Shown piece after piece: positions 17,912-25,504 of a stretch of DNA of 63,488 bases. The stretch's first letter is position 1. Each line of letters begins with the position of its first letter. Origin of the DNA: Actinomycetes bacterium. Lineage in GTDB: Bacteria > Actinomycetota > Thermoleophilia > Solirubrobacterales > 70-9. The DNA is taken from positions 1-63,488 of the forward strand of contig JAEZIQ010000010.1 in the NCBI GenBank assembly GCA_023436605.1, read 5' to 3'. The notes beneath the pieces were generated by a model that had not been told where the DNA came from, ran no database searches, and was given only the letters and a program-made list of their open reading frames with translations. The translations under genes and the position numbers were made by a program.

Positions 17912-18339
17912 TGGCGAAACCGAAGGACCCGCCGGCCGATTCGCCGCTGATCCGGATCTGCCTCGCGGTACTTGGGCTCTCGGCCCTTTCGATCGGGATC
18001 CCGGCCTCTTTTGCGCCGGAGACTTTCTACACGGAGTACCCGTTCTTCACGACGCTGGTCAGTCTGCTGCCGCCCTACAACGAGCACCTGATCACCGACG
18101 TCGGTGGCCTTTACCTCGGGTTCGGAGTCATCTTCATCTGGGCCATGGTCAAGCCGACCCGACAGCTGATCGTCCCGGTCTGCGTGGGCTGGATCGTGAC
18201 CCAGACCCTCCACTTCGCGTTCCACATCGACCACCTGACCGGCTTCACGACAACCGAGGCGGTCATCCAGCAAACCGGGTTTGTCATCTTCATCCTCGTC
18301 GCCGCGATCCCGATCGTGCTGCTGCGCAGAGCGCGCTGA
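17911..18339 (+). CDS. Small four-helix membrane protein of unknown function
   Basis: A 142-residue protein with four hydrophobic segments (about 15-35, 62-82, 88-108, 118-138), resembling in layout DUF4345/DoxX-like proteins, but I cannot assign the family firmly. His residues in the third and fourth segments (LHFAFHIDHL) could bind metal or haem. Its ATG overlaps the stop of the broken peptidase gene by one base (TGATG), so it was translated as the second gene of that operon. Confidence 0.72.
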   Translation: MAKPKDPPADSPLIRICLAVLGLSALSIGIPASFAPETFYTEYPFFTTLVSLLPPYNEHLITDVGGLYLGFGVIFIWAMVKPTRQLIVPVCVGWIVTQTLHFAFHIDHLTGFTTTEAVIQQTGFVIFILVAAIPIVLLRRAR

Positions 18340-18342
18340 CGA

Positions 18343-19725
18343 TCAGTCGGCAGGGATGATCGTCGTGGTGCTGGTCGCGGTGAAGAATTCGCGGGCGGCG
18401 CGGCCCTGTTCCCGGGGCCCGAACGAGGACTGACCCTCGCCGCCGAAGGGCGCGTAGAAGTCGACTCCCGGGGTCGGGGCGTTGATCCGTCGCAGACCGG
18501 TGGTCATCCGGGCGGCAACGTTCGCAGCCCGGCCGAGGTCCCGGCCGTGGACGGCACCGACCAGCCCGAAGCGGGTCGCATTCGCGGCCGCGACCGCGGC
18601 TTCGTCGTCGGCCACTTCGATCAGGGTAAGGAGAGGACCGAAGGTCTCTTCCTGGTTGACCTCAGCCTGGGGGTCGTCCTGTCGGAGCAGGGCCGGGGCG
18701 GCAAAGAAGCCATCCGACTCCGGGACATTTGCCCGGGCGACCTCGACCGCGCCGTTTTCGATCGCGGCGCTGCGGGCCGCCTCGAACTCCTCGACTGCGG
18801 TCCGGCTGATCAGGGGTCCGACCGTCACGCCTTCGGTTGCCGGGTCGCCGGCGAGAAGGTCCTCGACCCGTTCGACCAGCTTCTTTTCGAGTTCTTCCCT
18901 GATCGCGGCGAGCGCAACGACCCGGCGGGTCGCCGTGCACTTCTGGCCGGCGAAACCCATGGCACCGGTGACGATCGCGTCAGCCGCGGCATCGAGGTTG
19001 GCGTCATCGAGAACGACTGCCGCGTTCTGTCCGCCCATCTCGGCCTGGGCCGGGGCGGCACGTCGGGCCATGCGCTCGGCAACCTGAAGGCCGACCCTGG
19101 TCGATCCGGTGAAGGTCGTGGCGGCGATGCGATCGTCGTCGAGCAGCTCGCCGGTGGCGGAGCCGGAAAGTGGCAGCACCTGAAGCACCCCTTCCGGCAG
19201 GACCCTGGCCGCACATTCCGCGAGCAGCGCGGCGGTCGCGATCGCGGGCGAGGCGGGTTTGATCAGCACCGTGTTGCCGTAGGCGAGGGCAGGAGCGGAC
19301 TTCCAGAGAGGAATCGCCAGGGGGAAGTTCCAGGGACAGACCGCCAGCACCAGTCCCAGGGGATGGCGCTCGACCAGAACCTTTGCACCGGGCACCGAAC
19401 CGGGCACAACCTCGCCGACCGGATCGAGCGGTATCTGCGCATAGAAGCGGAGGATCGCCAGGGCACGGTCAACCTCTCCGGCCGCCTCCGGCAGCGGCTT
19501 GCCAACCTCGCGGACCATCAGCTCGACGAACTGTGCCCTGCGCCCCTGAATCTCGTCGGCTAGCGCGGCCAGCCCTCGCAGACGAAGCATCGGGTCGGCG
19601 GCCCACTCGGGCTGTGCGGCGACACCAGCCGCGACCGCCCCGGACACGGCTTCAGGACCGGGTGATTCGACCTCGGCCACGAGGTCATCCGGATCGAAAG
19701 GATTGACGCTGCGGATCTTGGTCAT
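18343..19725 (-). CDS. NAD(P)-dependent aldehyde dehydrogenase
   Basis: A 460-residue ALDH superfamily enzyme: PWNFP with Asn133, Lys156 for cofactor binding, Glu229 as general base in AEMGGQN and the nucleophile Cys263 in FAGQKCTATRR. The latter motif resembles 2,5-dioxovalerate (alpha-ketoglutarate semialdehyde) and succinate-semialdehyde dehydrogenases. The ATG at 19725 overlaps the GntR stop (ATGA), which fixes the start. As the last gene of the catabolic operon it probably oxidises the semialdehyde formed at the end of the pathway. Substrate not determined. Confidence 0.9.
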   Translation of the reverse strand: MTKIRSVNPFDPDDLVAEVESPGPEAVSGAVAAGVAAQPEWAADPMLRLRGLAALADEIQGRRAQFVELMVREVGKPLPEAAGEVDRALAILRFYAQIPLDPVGEVVPGSVPGAKVLVERHPLGLVLAVCPWNFPLAIPLWKSAPALAYGNTVLIKPASPAIATAALLAECAARVLPEGVLQVLPLSGSATGELLDDDRIAATTFTGSTRVGLQVAERMARRAAPAQAEMGGQNAAVVLDDANLDAAADAIVTGAMGFAGQKCTATRRVVALAAIREELEKKLVERVEDLLAGDPATEGVTVGPLISRTAVEEFEAARSAAIENGAVEVARANVPESDGFFAAPALLRQDDPQAEVNQEETFGPLLTLIEVADDEAAVAAANATRFGLVGAVHGRDLGRAANVAARMTTGLRRINAPTPGVDFYAPFGGEGQSSFGPREQGRAAREFFTATSTTTIIPAD

Positions 19726-20447
19726 TTGCCAACCACCAGATCCTCCCACCCCAGACTCAGCGTGGAGCTCCGACCGCCCTCCTGCTCGAGCAGGAGCGAA
19801 GCGGTGTTGACCAGGTGACGCTTCATCTCGGCGGCGGCCGCGTCGGCATCGCCCGCGGCGAGGGCGGCAATGATCCCTTCGTGCTCGGCCACGATCTCGG
19901 GTAGCGACCGGGTGTTGTCCGCGGTCGAGACCCCCCGGGTGAGGATCAAGTCGCGTAAAGAGTCGACGTACTCGGTCAGGCGTGAGTTGCCGGAAGCCGC
20001 GTTGATCAGTTCGTGAAATCGCCGGTCGTGCTGCATCATGGTCGCCTCATCAGCGTTGGCGGCGGCTTCGGCCATCGCGTCGAGTTCCTGCCGGAGCGCG
20101 TCAAGGCCTTCTTCATCGATCCGACCTGCCGCCCGGTGGGTGGCAGGAACCTCGAGCAGGATCCTCATCACCAGGATCTCTTCCAGGTCGTGGACCGAGG
20201 TCTCGAGGATCCGTACGCCGCGATTGCGTTCGAACTCGACCATGTCGGCCCCGGCCAGGTCGATCAATGCCTCACGGACCGGGGTACGGGAGACCTTGAA
20301 GATGTCGGCCAGGGACTTGACCGAGTGAAGCGAACCGGGCTCGAGGTCGCCCTCGATGATCGCCTCCCGGATCGACTCGCGCACCCGCGCGGTCAGGCTC
20401 GATTCGGCCTTGATCTCCCGTAGCGCTCCCGTGCCTTCCGTGCCCAT
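19722..20447 (-). CDS. GntR family regulator, FadR/FCD subfamily
   Basis: A 241-residue protein with an N-terminal winged helix (about 12-80; FKVSRTPVREAL is the recognition region) and an all-helical FCD domain. The FCD metal ligands are visible as HDRRFHE, AEHEG and MKRHL. It is inside the operon, overlapping its neighbours by one base upstream (TGATG) and four bases downstream. It is the likely local repressor, released by a carboxylate or sugar-acid intermediate. Candidate operator: the palindrome at 25437-25450. Confidence 0.92.
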   Translation of the reverse strand: MGTEGTGALREIKAESSLTARVRESIREAIIEGDLEPGSLHSVKSLADIFKVSRTPVREALIDLAGADMVEFERNRGVRILETSVHDLEEILVMRILLEVPATHRAAGRIDEEGLDALRQELDAMAEAAANADEATMMQHDRRFHELINAASGNSRLTEYVDSLRDLILTRGVSTADNTRSLPEIVAEHEGIIAALAAGDADAAAAEMKRHLVNTASLLLEQEGGRSSTLSLGWEDLVVGK

Positions 20448-21451
20448 CAGGATCTCCTCTCGTCCAGATCTTTCATGCTGATCGTCTTTCCGGTCTCGGC
20501 CGAACGATAGGCGGCCTCGACCACCGCCACCGCGGAGCGGCCCGCGCTCAATCCCACTTCCGGCTCGCGGCCGGCCCCGAGGTCAGCGAGCGTCGCCTGT
20601 ACCGAACCGATCACCGACTCGTCCCAATCGCCGGAGACCGGGTCGTCGACCCACTTGCCGTCGATCCGGTGGCGCAGCCTGAGCTCACCCTCGAGGTCAC
20701 CTTCGAAGAAGGCCTCGCAGCCGAGAATCTCGACCATCGCCTCGGTCGCCTGGATCTCGATCCGGTCGTCGAAGACCCCGTCGGGTCCGTGATAACCGCC
20801 CTGGATCACCCCGATCGCGCCGCTCTCGTACTCGAGGGTGATCGCGAAAGCGTCTTCGGAGCGGGGGTTGTCCATGACCGCGGTCACGGTCTTGACCGGG
20901 CCGCCAAGGTACTCGGCCATATAGATCCGATGGACTCCGGCATCCATCAGGAGACCGCCACCGACCTGGGCCGCGTCCTCGCGCCAGCCCCCGTACTTGC
21001 CGCCCATCCAGAGGCGTTCGTAGATCGACTTGATCTCGCCGAGCTGGCCGCCGTCGATCAGTTCCCGCAGACGTTTGTGGGGACCAAAATGGACCTGGTT
21101 GTGGGAGACCCCGACCAGCCGTCCGGTCTCGGCCGCGACCCGGGCGATCTCGTCGGCTCCGTCCAGATCAACCGCGATCGGCTTCTCGAGCAGGACGTGA
21201 CAGCCACCCTCCATAGCGGTCACGGCGACCGGCACATGCAGATGGTGAGGCAGACAGATGTCGACCACTTCCGGGGCGGTCTGCTCGATCATTTCCCTGA
21301 CGTCGCTGAAAACGGGCACCTCGTCACCGACCGAGCTCCGGGCTAGTTCCGGGTCGAGCTCACAGACCGCGACCAGTTCGGCATCACCTTCGCGGATCGC
21401 CCTGAGGTGGATCTGACCGATTTCGCCGAGTCCGCAGAGGGCGACCTTCAC
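20447..21451 (-). CDS. Gfo/Idh/MocA family oxidoreductase
   Basis: A 334-residue NAD(P)-dependent dehydrogenase: GLGEIG Rossmann motif at residues 7-12, the catalytic Lys of EKPIAVD near residue 95, and MDAGVHRIYMAEYLGG near 175-190, with the catalytic His in the position used by inositol and sugar dehydrogenases. The start overlaps the stop of the isomerase gene (ATGA). With the TIM-barrel protein it forms a pair like MocA/MocC or IolG/IolE of cyclitol catabolism, so oxidation of a ring hydroxyl of a cyclitol or sugar is the best guess. Confidence 0.9.
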   Translation of the reverse strand: MKVALCGLGEIGQIHLRAIREGDAELVAVCELDPELARSSVGDEVPVFSDVREMIEQTAPEVVDICLPHHLHVPVAVTAMEGGCHVLLEKPIAVDLDGADEIARVAAETGRLVGVSHNQVHFGPHKRLRELIDGGQLGEIKSIYERLWMGGKYGGWREDAAQVGGGLLMDAGVHRIYMAEYLGGPVKTVTAVMDNPRSEDAFAITLEYESGAIGVIQGGYHGPDGVFDDRIEIQATEAMVEILGCEAFFEGDLEGELRLRHRIDGKWVDDPVSGDWDESVIGSVQATLADLGAGREPEVGLSAGRSAVAVVEAAYRSAETGKTISMKDLDERRS

Positions 21452-22233
21452 GGCGCATCTCCAAGCAGTGCGGTGACCTGTTCCCGGGCCAGTTTCGCGG
21501 CAGCCACCGGGTCATTGCCGAGGACCTGCTCGTAGTAGCGATAGGCCTCGAACTCGACCGAAAGTGCACCCTCGTATCCGATCTGGTCGAGGGCACCGAA
21601 GACCTCCGGCCAGGGCACGTTGCCCTCGCCGAGCATGCAGAAGATGAAGTCCTCCCCGTCGATGCCGGGCCGGCCGAATGCATCCTTGAGATGGAAGTGC
21701 TCGATCCGCTCGCCCCAGCGCAGGATCAGCTCCGGGATCGGGTCGCCGGTCATCACGAAATGGCTCGGGTCGAAGGTGACCGATACCGGCACCGAGTCCA
21801 GAACCCGCTGGGCGGTCTTCGCGTCGTGGGCCAGGGTTCCCCAGCATGGTTCGAAGCCGATCTTCACCCCGGACTCTTCACCCCTCGCGGTGATCCGTTC
21901 GAGTGAGCCGAGTGCGATCGACCAGGCATCCTCGTCGTCCCGGGCCACGGCGCCCTCCTCCCAGAGGTTCGGTCCGGTCAGCACATTGACGATGCCGATT
22001 CCGGCCTCGGCGGCAGCTTCGATCGCCCTGAAGGTCTCCGTCACCGCCTGTTCGCCGCCAGTGACAAGGTCCATCTGGCAGGCGAGGGCCGAGGCCGGTT
22101 CCAACAGTTCCCCGGCATGGGCCATCGTCCACTCGACCGAGTCGTAGCCGGCACCGGTCAGCGAATCGACCACCGCGGCAGCCGGGCGCTTCTCGAAATC
22201 GAGCGCCGCAATGAAGCTGACGTCCCTGCTCAC
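21448..22233 (-). CDS. Sugar phosphate isomerase/epimerase family TIM-barrel protein
   Basis: A 261-residue AP-endonuclease-2-like TIM barrel. The metal ligands expected for the family are present: Glu in IGFEPCWG, Asp and His in TFDPSHFVM, His in HFHLKDA and Glu in SVEFEAY. Members include IolE dehydratase, IolI, MocC, and tagatose and psicose epimerases. Both ends overlap neighbouring genes by four bases. In this context a keto-cyclitol dehydratase or isomerase following the Gfo/Idh/MocA step is plausible; not proven. Confidence 0.88.
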   Translation of the reverse strand: MSRDVSFIAALDFEKRPAAAVVDSLTGAGYDSVEWTMAHAGELLEPASALACQMDLVTGGEQAVTETFRAIEAAAEAGIGIVNVLTGPNLWEEGAVARDDEDAWSIALGSLERITARGEESGVKIGFEPCWGTLAHDAKTAQRVLDSVPVSVTFDPSHFVMTGDPIPELILRWGERIEHFHLKDAFGRPGIDGEDFIFCMLGEGNVPWPEVFGALDQIGYEGALSVEFEAYRYYEQVLGNDPVAAAKLAREQVTALLGDAP

Positions 22234-23576
22234 AGGGTGGCCTCGACCTTGCGGAGGGCGCGGGTGAAGAGTTCGATCATCTCCATCGCGTCCTCCTCCG
22301 TCACGTTGACCGCGGGCTTGAACTTCGCGACGTTGCCGTTGGCGCCGAAGACCGGACCGGTCTTGCCGATCATCAGGCCTTCCTCGAGGCAGGCCGCCAT
22401 CAACTGGTCGGTCTCCTCGAAGGCTTCCTCCTTGGTCTCCTTGTCGCGCACCAGTTCGACCCCGATCATCAGGCCCTGACCACGCACGTCACCGATCAGC
22501 TTCGAGTCCTCCTTCAGCTTCTCCAGCTCGCCCATCATCATCGTGCCGATCCGCTCCGAGTTCTCGGACAGGTTGTCGCGCTCCATGACCTCGACCATGG
22601 CGAGACCGGCAGCGCAGGCGAGCGGGTTGCCGGCCTGGGTGAAGCCGTACTCCCAGGGCAAGAGCTCCGAGTACTCGGGCGTTGTGATGGTTCCCGAGAG
22701 CGGCAGTCCGCCACCCATCGCCTTGCCGAGAATGATCATCTCGGGTTCGATCCCGGCCCGTTCGCTGGCATACATGGGCCCACAGCGGCAGAACGCGCCC
22801 TGGATCTCGTCGACGATCAGCGGCACATCGTGGGCCTGCGCCATCTCGTGTACCCGCTTCAGGTAACCGTCGGGGGCGGGAACCATGCCGCCGTTGGCCT
22901 GCAGCGGCTCGACGATCACGCCGGCCGGTCCGTTCAGGTGACCCTTGTCCAGCGCCCAGTCGACGTGGTCCGCACAGGCCAGGTCACAGGAACCCGGCTC
23001 GAGCTTGAGCGGACAGCGGTAACAGTTGTAGGTCGGCACCCGCATCTGCCGCGGCAGGTAACGGTCGAGGCCCTTGTTGGCGCCCTCGACCATGCCGGGG
23101 TTGACGTAGGTCAGTCCGATCGTGGCGAAGGTCCGGCCATGGAAGGCGGCGTCGAGACAGACGAAGTCGGTCCCGCCGGTGGTCCGCATCGCGAGGTGCA
23201 TCGCGCCCTCCACCGCCGACGCGCCGGAAAGGCCGTAGAGCACCTTCGACAGCGCCCCGGGGGCCAGTTCGGCCAGCTTCTTGGCGTAGGCGGTCCGGGC
23301 CTCGTCCTCGAAGACCGGCGAGACGTAATCGATCTTCCCGAACTGCTGTTCCATCGCCTCCTTGATCTCGGGATGACGGAAGCCCAGGTTGAGCACCCAC
23401 TCGGCGGAAATCGCGTCGAGGTACTCGTTGCCGTCGGCGTCCCTGACCCGGACTCCTTCCCCGTCGACCAGGCCCATGTCGACGTCACCCATGCACTTGA
23501 TGACGTGAGCATCCGACTCGTCGCGCAGCCTCTGGGCGGCGCCGGCGGGATCTCTGTCGGGAGTGTCGTGATTCAC
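22230..23576 (-). CDS. Class III (GABA-type) aminotransferase with four-cysteine insert
   Basis: A 448-residue PLP enzyme. The Schiff-base lysine is Lys285 in ILGKAMGGGLP; IVDEIQG provides the ring-nitrogen Asp. The GTG at 23576 has AAGGAG five bases upstream and is preferred to in-frame codons inside the TPP gene. A cysteine cluster, C185-x2-C188 then C197-x3-C201, suggests a bound metal; a similar motif occurs in some archaeal and bacterial relatives that I recall. It would move the amino group of an amino-substrate to a keto acid, or start degradation of an amino sugar or amino-cyclitol. Confidence 0.9.
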   Translation of the reverse strand: MNHDTPDRDPAGAAQRLRDESDAHVIKCMGDVDMGLVDGEGVRVRDADGNEYLDAISAEWVLNLGFRHPEIKEAMEQQFGKIDYVSPVFEDEARTAYAKKLAELAPGALSKVLYGLSGASAVEGAMHLAMRTTGGTDFVCLDAAFHGRTFATIGLTYVNPGMVEGANKGLDRYLPRQMRVPTYNCYRCPLKLEPGSCDLACADHVDWALDKGHLNGPAGVIVEPLQANGGMVPAPDGYLKRVHEMAQAHDVPLIVDEIQGAFCRCGPMYASERAGIEPEMIILGKAMGGGLPLSGTITTPEYSELLPWEYGFTQAGNPLACAAGLAMVEVMERDNLSENSERIGTMMMGELEKLKEDSKLIGDVRGQGLMIGVELVRDKETKEEAFEETDQLMAACLEEGLMIGKTGPVFGANGNVAKFKPAVNVTEEDAMEMIELFTRALRKVEATL

Positions 23577-23599
23577 GTTTGCTCCTTGTTTTCGGTGGG

Positions 23600-25354
23600 T
23601 CAGGGCAGGTAGGCGGGCTTGGGCAGATCCCAGTGACCGATGTTCACGCCCTCGCTGTCGGCCGGTTCCCGGGAGAGGTCGAACTCGATCAGACACGGTC
23701 CTTCCGAGGCCATCGCCCGTTCGAAGGCGGGCCCGATCTCGCCCGGCTCGCTGACCTTCTCGGCCCCGCAGTTGAAGGCCTTGGCGATCGCGCAGTAGTC
23801 GACCGGCATCAGCTGGTCTCCCTTGCGGGACCGGAATTCGGTCGAGAATCCGCGGTCCTCCCCGAACATGCCGCGCTGGAAGTCACGGATCGAGATCCAG
23901 CCGGTGTTGTTGAGGCAGGCGATGATTACTGCGGCGCCGGTCTCGGATGCAACCGCGAGTTCCTGGAACGTCTGCTGGAGGTCGCCGTCGCCGGCGAAGC
24001 CGACAACCGGCACATCCGGTTTGGCCAGCTTGGCGCCGATCGCCGCCGGCAGCGTGTAGCCCATGGTCGAGTAACCACCCGGGCTCAGCCAGGTCCGGGG
24101 CTCGTAGGAAAGGAATTCCTGGAAGGCCTGGATCTGGGGATGGCCGGCGGAAGCGATCGCGATCGCCTCGCGGGGCAGCACCTCGCGTGACTTATGTAGC
24201 ACCTGGCTGAGTGAGAGATTGCCCGTCCAGCGCCCGGTCAGCATCTGGTTCCACTCCTCGCGGAGCTTCGCGATCTCGGCCCGGTACTCGGGCCGGCTTA
24301 CGCCTTCGGACCCGTTGTGGTCCACCAGGGCGTCGTAGAGATCGTTCAGTCCCGCCTTCGCGTCACAGACGGCACCAACCGCCGTCGGGTAGTTCTTGCC
24401 GATCTCGGTCGGGTCGATGTCGAGATGGATGATCGCGGTCGGCGGGATCGAGAAGGACATACCGTCCATGAACGAGGACGAGGTCTGCTCGGCGAACCGG
24501 GTACCGACCGCGAGGATCACATCCGCATTCCTGGTCATGTGGTTACCGACCAGGGTGCCGTTCGAGCCGGTGTGCTCGGCGTCGAGGGGATGGTCCTCGG
24601 GGAACACGCCCTTGCCCATCATCGTGACCACGACCGCCGCGTCGAGATACTCGGCGACCTTCTTGACTTCGGCTGCCGCCTCCGCCTCGAGGCAGCCACC
24701 GCCGGCGAGCAGCACGGGGCGCTTCGCGGAAAGCAGCTTGGCCGCGGCTTTGTCGATCGCGTCGGGGTCGGGCCGCACGGCACCGGAGGTCGCACGCCGC
24801 CCGGCCGGGTCAGGCACCGGCAGGTCGGTGACCTCAGCCTGGACGTCCATCGGCAGTTCGATGTGGACCGGCCCCGGACGGCCGGAGAGCATCGTGTTGA
24901 AGGCCCGGGGCAGTACGTCGGCCAGCAGGTCGACGTGCTGGACATCCCAGTTCCGCTTGACCATCGGCTGGATGATGTGAGGGAAGACGTTGTCCTGCTG
25001 GCGCTCCAGTTCCTGGAGCACGCCGCGGCCCAGCATGTAGGTCTGGGGACCACCGGTGAAAGAGATCAGCGGGATCGAGTCGATGAATGCGGTGCCGAGA
25101 CCGGTTGCCACGTTCATCGAGCCCGGTCCGATCGAAGTCATCGTGGCCAGCGGCTTGCCACAGGCCCGGTAGTAGGCGTCCGCCATGTGCGCGGCCGCCT
25201 GCTCATGTTTCGGTCCGATTATCTCGATCTTCTCGGAACGGTCCTTGAACGCATCGAAAGCCGCCATGTCCCCGTGGCCGGGGATGCCGAACACGTACGG
25301 AACGCCCTCCGCAATCAGGTACTCGGCGACAAATTCACCACCGGTCAGTCCCAC
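23600..25354 (-). CDS. Thiamine-diphosphate-dependent enzyme, acetolactate-synthase-like
   Basis: About 585 residues with the three domains of the POX/AHAS family: PYR domain with catalytic Glu51 (GPKHEQAAAHMADAY), central domain, and PP domain with the GDGDLQQ...NNTGW motif near residues 450-475. The C-terminal HWDLPKPAYLP is unlike biosynthetic acetolactate synthase, and no regulatory subunit is near; IolD, Xsc or a related lyase is more likely. The start is unclear: GTG at 25354 gives a good N-terminus, but the strong ribosome site (GAGGAG) serves an ATG at 25395 in another frame. First gene of the operon. Confidence 0.85.
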   Translation of the reverse strand: MGLTGGEFVAEYLIAEGVPYVFGIPGHGDMAAFDAFKDRSEKIEIIGPKHEQAAAHMADAYYRACGKPLATMTSIGPGSMNVATGLGTAFIDSIPLISFTGGPQTYMLGRGVLQELERQQDNVFPHIIQPMVKRNWDVQHVDLLADVLPRAFNTMLSGRPGPVHIELPMDVQAEVTDLPVPDPAGRRATSGAVRPDPDAIDKAAAKLLSAKRPVLLAGGGCLEAEAAAEVKKVAEYLDAAVVVTMMGKGVFPEDHPLDAEHTGSNGTLVGNHMTRNADVILAVGTRFAEQTSSSFMDGMSFSIPPTAIIHLDIDPTEIGKNYPTAVGAVCDAKAGLNDLYDALVDHNGSEGVSRPEYRAEIAKLREEWNQMLTGRWTGNLSLSQVLHKSREVLPREAIAIASAGHPQIQAFQEFLSYEPRTWLSPGGYSTMGYTLPAAIGAKLAKPDVPVVGFAGDGDLQQTFQELAVASETGAAVIIACLNNTGWISIRDFQRGMFGEDRGFSTEFRSRKGDQLMPVDYCAIAKAFNCGAEKVSEPGEIGPAFERAMASEGPCLIEFDLSREPADSEGVNIGHWDLPKPAYLP

Positions 25355-25395
25355 GTCGTGCTCTTTTCGCCGGTAGCCAGAATGTTCGCTGCCAT
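25345..25395 (-). other. 16-codon reading frame with strong ribosome site overlapping the TPP gene start
   Basis: ATG at 25395 is preceded by GAGGAG with a 7-base gap and encodes MAANILATGEKSTTWD, ending in a TGA that overlaps the GTG start of the TPP gene. One additional base after GAC would fuse this peptide in frame to LTGGEFVAEYL of the enzyme. It is either the true N-terminus with a one-base indel (real or assembly) or a leader peptide. Confidence 0.5.
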
Positions 25396-25436
25396 CTCGC
25401 CTCTCCTCAAAGGTTTGATCTTTCCGGGGTACAGTC

Positions 25437-25450
25437 GGTAACATATTACC
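25437..25450. promoter_or_regulatory. Candidate GntR operator GGTAACATATTACC
   Basis: Between the divergent TPP gene and FAD oxidase gene lies GGTAA-CATA-TTACC, a perfect inverted repeat, followed by a third half-site TTACC at 25453-25457. FadR-subfamily GntR proteins bind short GT...AC palindromes of this size, and one is encoded in the operon. It is well placed to control both directions. Confidence 0.55.
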
Positions 25451-25504
25451 CATTACCGGCCACGATGCAAGCCGGTGAACACACCGAGAGGGTTGTAAAC
25501 CGCG

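Noticed and set aside
18343..25354. Calling the operon a standard myo-inositol (iol) operon
   Set aside because: IolB and IolC are absent, the TPP enzyme has a different C-terminus and an aminotransferase is present.
24317..25441. Long + strand frame of 374 codons opposite the TPP gene
   Set aside because: It is antisense to a clearly conserved enzyme; such frames arise from GC-rich codon use, and its translation resembles no protein.
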